DNA of 64,000 nucleotides, from the NCBI RefSeq assembly GCF_001975985.1, contig NZ_MTQF01000012.1:62001-126000 (forward strand). The letters are read 5' to 3'. The notes below the pieces were generated by a model that did not search any database, was not told the DNA's origin, and saw only the letters and a program-made list of their open reading frames with translations. The stretch comes from [Flexibacter] sp. ATCC 35103. GTDB lineage: Bacteria; Bacteroidota; Bacteroidia; Flavobacteriales; Flavobacteriaceae. Shown here piece after piece: positions 16,619 to 26,437 of the stretch (within the stretch, counting starts at the first letter, position 1; every line of letters starts with the position of its first letter). The translations under genes were made by a program, and so were the position numbers.

Positions 16619-19429
16619 ATGAAAAAAATTTATTTAGTAGTAACATTCATGCTATTAGCCTTTTCAGGTTATGCCCAAAAAGCCATAATCTCAGGAAAAG
16701 TATTAGATATAGACGACAAACTTCCTTTGCCGGGAGCGATGATTCAAATTGTAGGTGAAAATAAGTACACAGTTTCAGATTACAATGGTCGTTTTGAATT
16801 ACTTAATATTAATGTTGGAACTTATAAAGTAGAAGTAAAATATATAGGATATACTGCCATAACTCATGAAATTACTGTTGAGCAAGGCAAAAACAATGTA
16901 CTTGATTTTAGCCTTAAAACTTCAGGAACAGAGCTGAACGAAGTAGTTGTTGGGGACATCTTAAAAGGTCAGGCAAAAGCATTGAATCAACAAAAAAACA
17001 GTAAAAATATTGGAAATATAATTTCATCGGATCAAATGGGTCGTTTTCCTGATGCCAATGTTGGAGACGCCTTAAAACGTGTTCCGGGTATTACGATGCA
17101 AAACGATCAGGGTGAAGCGCGTAACATTATTATTAGAGGTTTGGCTCCATCTTTAAACTCGGTTACTTTAAATGGAGACAGAATTCCGTCTGCAGAGGGA
17201 GATAATAGAAACGTACAAATGGATTTGATTCCGTCTGATATGATTTCTACTATCGAAGTTAATAAAACCTTAACTTCAGACATGGATGCAGATGCAATTG
17301 GAGGCTCTGTAAATTTAGTTACAAGGGCAACTCCAAATGGCGAAAGAATCTCTGCAACTCTTGCAGGTGGTTATATGCCAATTCGTGAGCATGCTACATA
17401 TACTGCAGGTTTAGTTTACGGAAATCGCTTTTTAGACAATAAACTGGGCGCTGTTTTTAGCGGATCTTATAATAATGTAGATTATGGATCTGATAATATC
17501 GAAAATGAATGGGTAAAAGACGAGTTTGGAAATGAATATCTACAAGCTTCAGAAATTAGAAAATATGATGTACAGCGTATTCGTCGCAGCGGATCTGTAG
17601 CTTTAGATTATAAATTTGATGAGAATAACACGATTTTTGCCAATGCTATTTATAATTGGAGAGACGATCGAGAAAACCGTTTCAGAACAACTTATGACGA
17701 TATTGAACCTATTTATAATGGGGAACAAATTACAGGTTTTGAAGGTCGTGTAAAACGTCAGACAAAAGGCGGAGTCGATAATAATCGTAATAAAAACAGA
17801 CGATTAGAAGATCAGCGTGTTCAAAATTATTCTATTCGAGGAGAACATTTAATCAACTCTAAACTAGATTTAGACTGGTCTGCAAATTATGCAAAAGCCA
17901 GAGAATATCGTCCGCAGGAACGTTACATCGAATACCGTCAGAAAGGTTTGGAAATGACTGAAGATTTATCTGATATCAGATTTCCTTTGATGACAACAGT
18001 TGGAGAAGCTACAGATGAATTCAAATTTCAAACAGTTACTGAAAATACAGATGAAACCAGCGAAAGTGAATTTGGAGCAAAAGTTAATATCCGTTTCCCT
18101 TTTACGATTATTCCATCTCAAAAAGGAAGATTAAGAACCGGGCTTAGACTTCGATTAAAAGAAAAAGAAAGAAATAACAACTTCTATTCGTACGAGCCAA
18201 TCAACGATGGAATGGAATTATTGTCAGAAGTTCCAAACAGTTATTATGACGGAAAGAACTTTAATCCGGGAAGTAAATATGTTCCGGGAAGTTTTGCTTC
18301 GGCAAGCTTTTTAGGAAGTCTAGATTTAAATAATGCCGCATTATTTGATAAATCATCAGATCCGGCAGAATTTTTAGCTGTGAATTATAATGCTAAAGAA
18401 AGAATCTCTGCTGCTTATGTAAGATGGGATCAGGATTTTAACGACAAACTTTCTATGGTTTTGGGTTTTCGTGTAGAAAATACTCATATTGATTACACTG
18501 GAAATCGTGTTTTAGATGAAGAAGAATTAGAAAGCGAGATCAATACGACAAATTCATACACTAATTTGCTGCCAAGTATTTCGTTTCAATATAATGCTAC
18601 AAAAGATTTAGTTTTAAGAGCTGCTGTTACAACCGCTTTAGCAAGACCTAACTATTATGCATTGGCTCCTTACGTAAATAATATTGCTGCCGATAAAGAA
18701 ATTACAGCCGGAAATCCGGATCTTGACGCAACATACTCTTACAATTATGATTTTATGGCCGAGAATTATTTCAAATCCGTAGGTTTAATTTCTGGAGGAG
18801 TTTTCTACAAAAAATTAGATAATTTTATTTATAATTATAGCGACAATCAATATACTGCTGCAAAATTTGCTGCTGATTTCCCAAATCAGGCAAACCCGAT
18901 TCCTACTGGAGAAAACTGGTCATTTTTGCAATCAAGAAACGGAGATACGGTTGATGTTTATGGTTTTGAAGTTGCGTTTCAACGTCAGTTAGATTTTCTT
19001 CCTGGAAAATTCCTGAAAGGATTTGGCATCTATTTGAACTATACGTACACTAAATCTAAAGCAAAAGGAATTGCTGACGAAGACGGAAACGAAAGAAACA
19101 ATATTAGTCTTCCCGGAACAACTCCACATATGTTCAACGGATCTTTGTCTTGGGAAAACAAACGTTTTTCTGCGAGAATTTCTACCAATTTCACTTCAGA
19201 TTATTTAGACGAATTAGGTTCAGAATCTTATAAAGACAGTTACTACGACAAGCAGTTTTTCTTAGATGCAAATGCGTCTTTCAAAATCACACCTAAACTT
19301 CGCCTTTTTGCCGAAGCTAACAACTTAACTAACCAGCCTTTACGCTACTACCAAGGAGTTGAGGCGCATACCAAACAAGCAGAGTACTATCAGGCCAGAT
19401 ACAATTTTGGTTTGAAACTTGACTTGTAA
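16619..19429 (+). CDS. TonB-dependent outer-membrane receptor with CarboxypepD_reg-like domain
   Basis: 936 residues: signal peptide cleaved after GYA (before QKAI), a carboxypeptidase-regulatory-like beta domain (about 22-105, ISGKVLDIDDKLPLPGAMI), a plug domain (DALKRVPGITMQNDQGEARNI onward, with RNIIIRGLAPSLNSVTLNG) and a 22-strand barrel ending ARYNFGLKLDL. It imports a ligand across the outer membrane with TonB energy. The next gene is a phytase, which points to a phosphorylated or phosphate-releasing substrate such as phytate. This is a stand-alone receptor: no SusD partner is present. Confidence 0.95.
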   Translation: MKKIYLVVTFMLLAFSGYAQKAIISGKVLDIDDKLPLPGAMIQIVGENKYTVSDYNGRFELLNINVGTYKVEVKYIGYTAITHEITVEQGKNNVLDFSLKTSGTELNEVVVGDILKGQAKALNQQKNSKNIGNIISSDQMGRFPDANVGDALKRVPGITMQNDQGEARNIIIRGLAPSLNSVTLNGDRIPSAEGDNRNVQMDLIPSDMISTIEVNKTLTSDMDADAIGGSVNLVTRATPNGERISATLAGGYMPIREHATYTAGLVYGNRFLDNKLGAVFSGSYNNVDYGSDNIENEWVKDEFGNEYLQASEIRKYDVQRIRRSGSVALDYKFDENNTIFANAIYNWRDDRENRFRTTYDDIEPIYNGEQITGFEGRVKRQTKGGVDNNRNKNRRLEDQRVQNYSIRGEHLINSKLDLDWSANYAKAREYRPQERYIEYRQKGLEMTEDLSDIRFPLMTTVGEATDEFKFQTVTENTDETSESEFGAKVNIRFPFTIIPSQKGRLRTGLRLRLKEKERNNNFYSYEPINDGMELLSEVPNSYYDGKNFNPGSKYVPGSFASASFLGSLDLNNAALFDKSSDPAEFLAVNYNAKERISAAYVRWDQDFNDKLSMVLGFRVENTHIDYTGNRVLDEEELESEINTTNSYTNLLPSISFQYNATKDLVLRAAVTTALARPNYYALAPYVNNIAADKEITAGNPDLDATYSYNYDFMAENYFKSVGLISGGVFYKKLDNFIYNYSDNQYTAAKFAADFPNQANPIPTGENWSFLQSRNGDTVDVYGFEVAFQRQLDFLPGKFLKGFGIYLNYTYTKSKAKGIADEDGNERNNISLPGTTPHMFNGSLSWENKRFSARISTNFTSDYLDELGSESYKDSYYDKQFFLDANASFKITPKLRLFAEANNLTNQPLRYYQGVEAHTKQAEYYQARYNFGLKLDL

Positions 19430-19451
19430 TAATCAATTTATAAAATGCTTA

Positions 19452-19487
19452 AATTAGGCAGAACTTAGCGGTTCTGTCTAATTTTAT
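19452..19487 (+). terminator. Hairpin between receptor and phytase genes
   Basis: AATTAGGCAGAAC - TTAGCG - GTTCTGTCTAATT followed by TTATT. The stem is strong and the T-tract short, so it may act as a partial terminator or as an mRNA-stabilising hairpin that sets a lower level for the phytase than for the receptor. Confidence 0.65.
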
Positions 19488-19491
19488 TAAA

Positions 19492-20559
19492 ATGAAATTC
19501 GTAATGAAAAATAAAACTATAATAGCTTTTTTACTTTTAAACACTTTATTTATAGCTTGTAAAGATGACAAACTAGCTCCTATTGCAGCAAATGCAGTAA
19601 AACCAACTGTTGTTACTCAAGCTTTGCCTCACGATACAGATGATCCTTCGATCTGGATTCACCCAACAGATGCGTCTAAAAGTATTGTCGTAGGAACAGA
19701 TAAAGATACAGACGGCGCTTTGTATGCTTTTGATTTAAAGGGAAAAATCGTTGCAAAATCTGAGGTTTTAAAACGCCCGAACAATGTTGATATCGCTTAC
19801 GGTTTGGTAATCGACGGGAAAAAAGTTGATGTTGCCGTAACAACAGAACGCGAGTCTAATAAAATAAGAGTTTTTAGTTTACCAGATTTAAAAGCAATTG
19901 ACAACGGCGGAATCGCTGTATTTGAAGGTGAAGAATTACGCGACCCAATGGGAATTGCATTGTATACCAGAAAAAGCGATAATAAAATCTTTGCCATTGT
20001 AGGTAGAAAATCAGGACCATCAGGAAGCTATTTATGGCAATATGAACTTTCCGGAAACGGGAAATTTGCTACTGCAAAAGTGGTTAGAAAATTCGGTGCT
20101 TATAGTGGGAAAAAAGAAATCGAAGCTATAGCGGTTGACAACGAATTAGGAACTGTTTTATATTGCGACGAACAATTTGGAATCAGAAAATACAAAGCCG
20201 ATCCTGCTTTAAACGATAATAAGGAATTAGCTATTTTTGGAAAAACAGGCTTTAAAGCCGATAATGAAGGAATTGCGATTTATAAAAAAACAGATTCTAC
20301 GGGATATATTTTAGTATCAAACCAGCAAGCAAATACTTTTATGGTATACCCAAGAGAAGGTGCAAAAGGAAATCCGAACGATTATCCTTTATTGGCAGAA
20401 ATTCCAACTTCGACTATTGAATGTGATGGTGCTGATGCCACAAGTATAAACTTAGGAGGAAGTTTCAAAAACGGACTCTTCGTAGCCATGAGCAACGGAA
20501 TGACGTTTCATTATTATGCCTGGGATTTAATCCAGAAGCGTATCGATGATAAGAAATAA
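19492..20559 (+). CDS. Beta-propeller phytase, lipoprotein
   Basis: Hydrolyses phytate (inositol hexakisphosphate) to release phosphate, with Ca-dependent activity in the family. 355 residues; lipoprotein signal with lipobox FIAC (Cys at about residue 22), then DTDDPSIWIHPTDASKSIVVGTDK, the N-terminal phytase signature, and repeated blades such as ERESNKIRVFSLP and EIEAIAVDNELGTVLYCDEQFGI, ending with ECDGADATSINLG. An ATG at 19504 is an alternative start (MKNKTIIAFLLL). Its position after the TonB receptor suggests release of phosphate at the cell surface and uptake of the product. Confidence 0.95.
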   Translation: MKFVMKNKTIIAFLLLNTLFIACKDDKLAPIAANAVKPTVVTQALPHDTDDPSIWIHPTDASKSIVVGTDKDTDGALYAFDLKGKIVAKSEVLKRPNNVDIAYGLVIDGKKVDVAVTTERESNKIRVFSLPDLKAIDNGGIAVFEGEELRDPMGIALYTRKSDNKIFAIVGRKSGPSGSYLWQYELSGNGKFATAKVVRKFGAYSGKKEIEAIAVDNELGTVLYCDEQFGIRKYKADPALNDNKELAIFGKTGFKADNEGIAIYKKTDSTGYILVSNQQANTFMVYPREGAKGNPNDYPLLAEIPTSTIECDGADATSINLGGSFKNGLFVAMSNGMTFHYYAWDLIQKRIDDKK

Positions 20560-20632
20560 GTTTTCAGTCGCAGTCGCAGTTTTCAGTTTCTTAACTGAGA
20601 CTGAACACTGAGACTGAGACTGAAAACTGATA
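20560..20632. repeat. CAGTCTCAGT repeat, second copy
   Basis: Repeats of TTTTCAGTCGCAGTC, CTGAGACTGA and ACTGAGACTGAAAACTG matching the ruvC-hemW gap (11085-11158). It can fold into stems through TCAGT/ACTGA pairing. Lies between the convergent phytase and pckA genes. Confidence 0.7.
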
Positions 20633-20637
20633 TATAC

Positions 20638-20670
20638 AAAAAAGCTGTTCATCACTGAACAGCTTTTTTT
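20638..20670. terminator. Bidirectional terminator between phytase and pckA
   Basis: AAAAAGCTGTTCA - TCAC - TGAACAGCTTTTT perfect hairpin with A- and T-runs on the two sides, suited to end both convergent transcripts. Confidence 0.9.
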
Positions 20671-20691
20671 AGTTTGAATTAGTAATCTTCC

Positions 20692-22296
20692 TTATTCTGT
20701 AATAGGTGCGCCGGCTAAAATTTCAGCATTGGCAAACTCTTCAAATTTGGCGAAATTAGCTTTAAATTTCTGTGCCAATTCAATTGCTTTTTTATCGTAT
20801 AACTCAGGATCTTCCCAAGTATTTCTAGGATTTAAAATTTCAGATGGAACATTCGGGCAAGATTGTGGTTTTGCGATTCCAAATACTGCATGATTTTTAT
20901 ATTCTACATCATCCAGTTCTCCGTTTAATGCAGCGGTAATCATAGCACGAGTATATTTTAGTTTCATACGCGTTCCTGTTCCGTATTCTCCGCCTGTCCA
21001 ACCTGTGTTGATCAACCAGACTTTTACATCTGCATCTTTCATTTTCTTGGTTAGCATTTCAGCATAACGTGTTGGGTGTAATGGCATAAATGGTGCTCCA
21101 AAACAAGCTGAGAAATTAGGTTGTGGTTCTGTAACTCCGGCTTCTGTTCCGGCAACTTTAGCTGTATATCCTGAGATAAAATGGTAAGCCGCCTGACCTG
21201 GAGTTAATCTTGAAATTGGAGGCAAAATTCCGAAAGAATCTGCCGTCAAGAAAAATATATTTTTAGGATTATGACCTATAGATCCCGGTTGAATATTATC
21301 GATATGTGTTATTGGGTAACTTACACGTGTATTTTGTGTGATAGAAACATCATCATAATCCACCTCATTTGTTCCTTCTTTGAAAACCACATTTTCTAAA
21401 AGCGCTCCTTTTTTGATTGCTCTAAAAATGTCCGGTTCATTTTCTTCTGTTAGGTTAATTACTTTTGCATAGCAACCACCTTCAAAGTTAAAAACCGTAT
21501 TTTCTCCTGTCCAGCCGTGTTCATCGTCTCCAATTAATTTACGTGCAGGATCTGCAGATAAAGTAGTTTTTCCGGTTCCTGATAATCCAAAGAAAATAGC
21601 AGTATCTCCAGCTTCACCAACATTGGCACTGCAATGCATTGGTAAAGTATTTTCGAAAACTGGTAAAATGAAGTTTAAAGCAGAGAAAATCCCTTTTTTC
21701 ATTTCTCCTGTATAACCTGTTCCGCCAATAAGTGCTACTTTTTTAGTAAAATCCAAAATAGCAAAATTAGACTGACGTGTTCCGTCTACAGCAGGATCTG
21801 CCATAAAACTTGGAGCACAAATTACGGTCCATTCCGGAGTAAAGTTAGCTAACTCTGACTCTTCCGGTCTTAAGAACATATTATAACAAAACAAATTAGA
21901 CCAGGCAGTTTCTGTAACTACACGAACATTTAATCTGTAATTTGCATCAGAACAAACATAAGAATCACGTACAAAAACTTCTTTATTTGATAAAAACTGA
22001 GTGACCTTATTGTATAATTTCTCAAAAGCAGCCGGTTCAAAAGGAATATTTACTTTTCCCCACCAAACCTGATCTTCAGTAATAGTATCTTTTACAATAT
22101 AACGATCCTGAGGGGAACGTCCTGTAAACTCACCTGTATTAATTGCCAATGCGCCTGTAGAGTTCTCAACACCTTGGCCTGATTGCAAAGTAATCGCATG
22201 CAATTCATCAGCAGATAATTGGTAGCGAACTTTTGCATTTTCAATTCCTAGTTCATTTAGCGAAATCGATTGCGTGAAAACGGTGTGACTGTCCAT
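20692..22296 (-). CDS. pckA: Phosphoenolpyruvate carboxykinase (ATP)
   Basis: Converts oxaloacetate and ATP to phosphoenolpyruvate, CO2 and ADP, the first committed step of gluconeogenesis. 534 residues, normal for the ATP-dependent class. FFGLSGTGKTTLSADP (P-loop) and LIGDDEHGWTGENTVFNFEGG are the kinase-1a and metal-binding motifs, and NTGEFTGRSPQDRYIVKD is the N-terminal signature. Monocistronic, with its own terminator and a TAATTTTG -7 box upstream. Confidence 0.98.
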   Translation of the reverse strand: MDSHTVFTQSISLNELGIENAKVRYQLSADELHAITLQSGQGVENSTGALAINTGEFTGRSPQDRYIVKDTITEDQVWWGKVNIPFEPAAFEKLYNKVTQFLSNKEVFVRDSYVCSDANYRLNVRVVTETAWSNLFCYNMFLRPEESELANFTPEWTVICAPSFMADPAVDGTRQSNFAILDFTKKVALIGGTGYTGEMKKGIFSALNFILPVFENTLPMHCSANVGEAGDTAIFFGLSGTGKTTLSADPARKLIGDDEHGWTGENTVFNFEGGCYAKVINLTEENEPDIFRAIKKGALLENVVFKEGTNEVDYDDVSITQNTRVSYPITHIDNIQPGSIGHNPKNIFFLTADSFGILPPISRLTPGQAAYHFISGYTAKVAGTEAGVTEPQPNFSACFGAPFMPLHPTRYAEMLTKKMKDADVKVWLINTGWTGGEYGTGTRMKLKYTRAMITAALNGELDDVEYKNHAVFGIAKPQSCPNVPSEILNPRNTWEDPELYDKKAIELAQKFKANFAKFEEFANAEILAGAPITE

Positions 22297-22330
22297 AAAT
22301 TTTTAGTTGTGTGTGATATTTAATAAGAAA

Positions 22331-22338
22331 CAAAATTA
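22331..22338 (-). promoter_or_regulatory. Probable -7 box for pckA
   Basis: On the minus strand the sequence reads TAATTTTG (TAnnTTTG), 35 bases before the pckA start codon. No convincing -33 box was identified. The remaining ~250 bases of the 300-base gap up to the DUF423 gene are AT-rich and show no gene. Confidence 0.45.
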
Positions 22339-22596
22339 CAGATTTATTATTAATCCATTAAAAAAAACTAAATTTTACTTTTATTTATATCAATAAGGTA
22401 AAATTTGATCTTAAAAATCAATAAAATAAAAAAATAACTGCTTCCAATTTGTTTTCTTATAATCTTATAAATGAATTTGTTATATTTTTTACCCATTAAA
22501 GCAAAAAACAAGATAAATTCACATAAATAAGATTATATGTTATTTATGTGACAAAATTAAAGATTAATTTTTAGATAGAATTTTTTATTCGGGATT

Positions 22597-22983
22597 TTAT
22601 GATTTTCTCCTCAAAATCGTAACAAATAATGCTGCCCAGGCAATAATTAATAAAAAACCTCCCAAAGGTGTTGCGAATACGATAATTTTAAAATCGAAAA
22701 CTGTAAGACTTTTTATCGCTAATAAATAGATCGAACCACTAAAAAGAAGAACACCGGCAACAACTAAATTATAGATTGTTTTTACAGTCTTTTCAGCAAT
22801 ATCTTTTCTGGTCGAAAGAAAAAGCAAAAACAAGGCATGATACATTTGATAACGAACTCCAACTTCAAAGGTATTTAACTCTTCTACAGATAAATATTTT
22901 TTAAGTAAATGTGCGCCAAAAGCGCCTAAAATGATCGCTATCATTCCCATCAAAGCTCCTGCTAAAACAATTTTTCTTTTCAT
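22597..22983 (-). CDS. DUF423 family membrane protein
   Basis: About 128 residues with four hydrophobic helices. MKRKIVLAGALMGMIAIILGAFGAHLLKK carries the N-terminal small-residue pattern and GAFGAHL motif of DUF423, followed by FEVGVRYQMYHALFLL and ATPLGGFLLIIAWAAL. Function unknown. The frame continues upstream to 23010, but the ATG at 22983 begins the conserved family sequence and is preferred. Divergent from the saccharopine reductase-like gene at 23175. Confidence 0.9.
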   Translation of the reverse strand: MKRKIVLAGALMGMIAIILGAFGAHLLKKYLSVEELNTFEVGVRYQMYHALFLLFLSTRKDIAEKTVKTIYNLVVAGVLLFSGSIYLLAIKSLTVFDFKIIVFATPLGGFLLIIAWAALFVTILRRKS

Positions 22984-23174
22984 ATTTTCTATACTTTTAT
23001 TCTTCAACAAAAATACTTCAATACATTTAAAAAAGCATTTTAGTTTTAAAAAATCTTTTCCGGAAAAAGAAATCTGTTGTGATTTGGCTCAAAAATAAAA
23101 AATAACGCATTTTTACAAAATTAAAATTGTTACATATTTAACAATTTAATATATTTGTGTTATATATTTAAAAC

Positions 23175-24539
23175 ATGAGAAGCATTTTAATCATTGGAGC
23201 CGGAAGATCTGCATCGTCGCTGATACGTTATTTATTAGCAAAATCAGAAACCGAAGACCTTCATCTTGTTGTAGCGGACTTATCATTGGCTTTAGCCGAA
23301 AAAAAGACACAAGGCCATCCCAATGCAACTCCAATTGCTTTGAATATTTTTGAAACAGAAGAAAGAAAATCAGCAATCGAAAAAGCATCAATTGTAATCT
23401 CGATGCTTCCTGCGCATTTGCATATAGAAATTGCCAAAGATTGTCTTGAATTTAAAAAACACCTGGTAACGGCTTCGTATGTAAGCGACGCGATGCAGGC
23501 ACTTGATGAAGAAGCAAAGAAAAACAATCTTATTTTCATGAACGAAATTGGTCTTGATCCTGGAATTGATCATATGAGTGCCATGAAAGTAATTGATGAA
23601 ATTAGAGAAAAAGGCGGTAATATGTTGCTTTTTGAATCCTTTTGCGGCGGATTAGTAGCTCCGGAATGTGATAACAATTTATGGAATTACAAATTTACAT
23701 GGGCACCAAGAAACGTTGTTCTTGCTGGACAAGGCGGCGCAGCAAAATTTATTCAGGAAGGCACTTATAAATACATACCATACGGAACTGTGTTTCGCAG
23801 AACGGAATTTTTAGAAGTCGAAGGTTACGGAAAATTCGAAGCCTATTCTAATCGGGATTCGCTTAAATACAGATCGATTTATGGGTTAGATGATATCCTA
23901 ACCTTATATCGCGGAACGATTAGAAGAGTTGGGTATTCGAAAGCATGGAATATGTTTGTGCAATTAGGCATGACAGATGACAGCTATATTATGGAAGGTT
24001 CTGAAAACATGAGTTACAGAGAATTCGTAAATTCATTTTTACCATATCACCCAACAGATTCTGTAGAAATTAAAACGAGATTGATCTTAAAAATAGATCA
24101 GGACGATATTATGTGGGATAAACTTCTGGAACTGGATTTGTTTAATCCAGACAAAAAAGTGAATTTACCCAATGCAACTCCGGCACAAATATTAGAAAAA
24201 ATATTATCCGACAGCTGGACTCTCGAACCCAACGATAAAGACATGATTGTGATGTATCATAAATTTGGATACGAACTGGATGGCAAAAAACGACAAATTG
24301 ACTCAAAAATGGTTTGTATTGGCGACGATCAAACTTATACTGCAATGGCAAAAACGGTTGGATTACCGGTTGCAATGGCAACATTATTAATCTTAAACCG
24401 CAAAATTACAACTCCTGGCGTACAGCTTCCTATAAAAAAAGAAGTATATCTGCCTATTTTAAAAGAGTTAGAAGAATACGGGGTGATTTTCAACGAACAA
24501 AATATGCCCTATTTTGGATATAATCCAGACTTATTTTAA
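23175..24539 (+). CDS. Saccharopine dehydrogenase / reductase family protein
   Basis: 454 residues. N-terminal Rossmann domain SILIIGAGRSASSLIRYLL binds NAD(P); MNEIGLDPGIDHMSAMKVID is the saccharopine reductase signature, and the C-terminal domain includes FCGGLVAPECDNN. Family members convert between saccharopine and aminoadipate semialdehyde or carry out related carboxynorspermidine chemistry; in Bacteroidota the likely role is lysine degradation or synthesis by saccharopine. No pathway neighbours are present, so the substrate remains inferred. A strong terminator follows. Confidence 0.9.
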   Translation: MRSILIIGAGRSASSLIRYLLAKSETEDLHLVVADLSLALAEKKTQGHPNATPIALNIFETEERKSAIEKASIVISMLPAHLHIEIAKDCLEFKKHLVTASYVSDAMQALDEEAKKNNLIFMNEIGLDPGIDHMSAMKVIDEIREKGGNMLLFESFCGGLVAPECDNNLWNYKFTWAPRNVVLAGQGGAAKFIQEGTYKYIPYGTVFRRTEFLEVEGYGKFEAYSNRDSLKYRSIYGLDDILTLYRGTIRRVGYSKAWNMFVQLGMTDDSYIMEGSENMSYREFVNSFLPYHPTDSVEIKTRLILKIDQDDIMWDKLLELDLFNPDKKVNLPNATPAQILEKILSDSWTLEPNDKDMIVMYHKFGYELDGKKRQIDSKMVCIGDDQTYTAMAKTVGLPVAMATLLILNRKITTPGVQLPIKKEVYLPILKELEEYGVIFNEQNMPYFGYNPDLF

Positions 24540-24586
24540 GACTTGGATTTGTTAGTTTTTAGAATTTTTTTTTTAGTTTTTTAATT

Positions 24587-24621
24587 TATCCGCTTCATGA
24601 AAACTGAAGCGGATTTTTTTT
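24587..24621 (+). terminator. Terminator after the saccharopine reductase-like gene
   Basis: ATCCGCTTCA - TGAAAAC - TGAAGCGGAT hairpin followed by eight T residues, 48 bases after the stop codon. Confidence 0.92.
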
Positions 24622-24738
24622 ATTAAAAGTTAGGAAAGTGCAAAATTTAAAAGATGTTTTAAATAAGTTCAGATATTTATGTCTCAAAAGAAATCTCTGA
24701 ACCTCTGTCACTTTGAAACTTTGAACCTTCAAAAAAAC

Positions 24739-25962
24739 CTATTTCTGGGCCTGAAACGTAATTGGCAAGCTGTACATCACTCGAACAGTTTTTCCTTTTT
24801 GAGTAGCGGCGGTCCATTTAGGAGAAAGTTTTAAAACGCGAATAGCCTCATCGCCTATTCCGTAACCCGGATCTTTTAGTGTTACGATATCTGATAAACT
24901 TCCATCTTTTTCGATGACAAATTGTAAATATGCTTTTCCTTCTATCTTGTTTTTCCCAACCGCTGTGGGCATTTTAAAATTTGTACCAATAAATTTATAG
25001 AACTCATTCATACCGCCCGGAAATTCAGGTAATTTTTCGACATCCTCTAATACATAAAGATCTTTTTCTTTTACATCAGCTTTGTTAGATGCTTTTTGAG
25101 CCATTGTTTTTGTACTAAAAACACACAATAGTAAAGCATAAACTACACTTACAGAAAATACTTTTAAAACAATTTTAATCGGAGATTCTTTTTTAGTCAT
25201 CATAAGTAAACGTTTTTTAGTTATTAAATAATTGATATTACTAGCCAAAGCAATTGTATTTTTATTTGTCGCAAAATCTAATAGTAGAGTTTGATAATTC
25301 TTAACAGAACCAAACTGTTTGTTTACAGCTTCGTCAGCCAAAAATTCGTGATTGAGTTTGATTGCTTTTTTATAAAACAAAAGCAACGGATTAAACCAAA
25401 AAACAATTTGCAGAACCTCGATAAAAAGAATATCCAAAGTGTGTTTTTGCTGCAAATGTGCTTTTTCGTGCGCAATTAATTCTGATGGAATTTTGCCGCT
25501 TTCGAATGCCTTTTTATGAATAAAAATAGATCTCCAAAACGAATGCGGTAAAATAGCTTCGTCGATTAAAACTATTTTTTCTCCTTTTATAAATTGTACT
25601 TCATTCGTTTTTATTTTATTATAAAAAGAATATAAACTAAATGTAAATCGGGTTGTTAGCAACAAAACTCCCAGAGCATAAACAACAGCAGTTAAAATCA
25701 TTAGAAAATCATTCAATGAAATGGCTTCCAGATTTTTACTGTTTTTTTGAATCACCAGTTCGTTCAATTGAACTAATCCTATTCTACTTGACAAAGCAGA
25801 TTGAAACGAAATTATTTGTAGTGGAATTACAAAGCTAAAAACCAAACTCAACAACAAATAAGCACGATTAAAACGAAACATTTTCTCGTTTTCCAGCCAC
25901 AATTTATATACTGCATAAAAAATTAAAAGCAGTATTCCTGATTTTAAAAGATAGAGTATCAT
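24739..25962 (-). CDS. BlaR1/MecR1-like M56 metallopeptidase with TonB C-terminal domain
   Basis: 407 residues. Three N-terminal hydrophobic helices, the M56 peptidase motif LIAHEKAHLQQKH (HExxH, about residues 165-169) with the third ligand in NHEFLADEAV, another helix near 270, and a C-terminal TonB_C domain (EFPGGMNEFYKFIG ... EGKAYLQFVIEKDGSL ... VMYSLPITFQ). In BlaR1 the extracellular part is a beta-lactam sensor; here it is a TonB-like domain, as is common in Bacteroidota, so the signal is unknown. The gene overlaps the upstream BlaI-type repressor by four bases, forming a sensor-repressor unit. Confidence 0.93.
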   Translation of the reverse strand: MILYLLKSGILLLIFYAVYKLWLENEKMFRFNRAYLLLSLVFSFVIPLQIISFQSALSSRIGLVQLNELVIQKNSKNLEAISLNDFLMILTAVVYALGVLLLTTRFTFSLYSFYNKIKTNEVQFIKGEKIVLIDEAILPHSFWRSIFIHKKAFESGKIPSELIAHEKAHLQQKHTLDILFIEVLQIVFWFNPLLLFYKKAIKLNHEFLADEAVNKQFGSVKNYQTLLLDFATNKNTIALASNINYLITKKRLLMMTKKESPIKIVLKVFSVSVVYALLLCVFSTKTMAQKASNKADVKEKDLYVLEDVEKLPEFPGGMNEFYKFIGTNFKMPTAVGKNKIEGKAYLQFVIEKDGSLSDIVTLKDPGYGIGDEAIRVLKLSPKWTAATQKGKTVRVMYSLPITFQAQK

Positions 25963-26330
25963 TTTTTCTTTTTTTGAATTTCTGAATCAATTATTTTTCT
26001 AAGTTCTTCTAATTCTGAAGTTGACAAATTGGTTTCTTTCGTAAAAAAAGAAGCAAATTGTGATGCCGAATTATTGAAAAAACTACTGATTAATCCGTTT
26101 ACGTGTTTCGAGAAATAAACCGTCTTTTCGACCAAAGGATAATATTCTCTCGAATTTCCGAATTCGTTATAGGCTACGAATTTCTTATCGATCATTCGTT
26201 TCAAAAGCGTTGCAACGGTTGTTGTTGCCGGTTTTGGCTCGGGATAGGCTTCGAGTAAATCTTTCATAAAAGCTTTTTCAAGCCTCCAAAGATGCTCCAT
26301 TAATTGTTCTTCTGAGTTTGATAGTTGCAT
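25959..26330 (-). CDS. BlaI/MecI-type transcriptional repressor
   Basis: 123-residue winged-helix repressor. MEHLWRLEKAFMKDLLEAY contains the recognition-helix region, TTVATLLKRMIDKKFVAYN the DNA-binding wing of Penicillinase_R, and the C-terminal helices dimerise. In characterised pairs the M56 protease triggers cleavage of the repressor near the dimer domain. The four-base overlap with the M56 gene indicates translational coupling. The region upstream contains a TATTCTT heptamer tract (26438-26506) that may influence expression. Confidence 0.93.
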   Translation of the reverse strand: MQLSNSEEQLMEHLWRLEKAFMKDLLEAYPEPKPATTTVATLLKRMIDKKFVAYNEFGNSREYYPLVEKTVYFSKHVNGLISSFFNNSASQFASFFTKETNLSTSELEELRKIIDSEIQKKKK

Positions 26331-26437
26331 GTTTTTTTTTAAGTTTCTAAGTTACTAAGGTTCTGAGTTGCTAAGTTGCTGAGTTTTTTTTGCCACAGAT
26401 TAGAATGATTAAAATGATTTTTTTTGATGATTACAAT

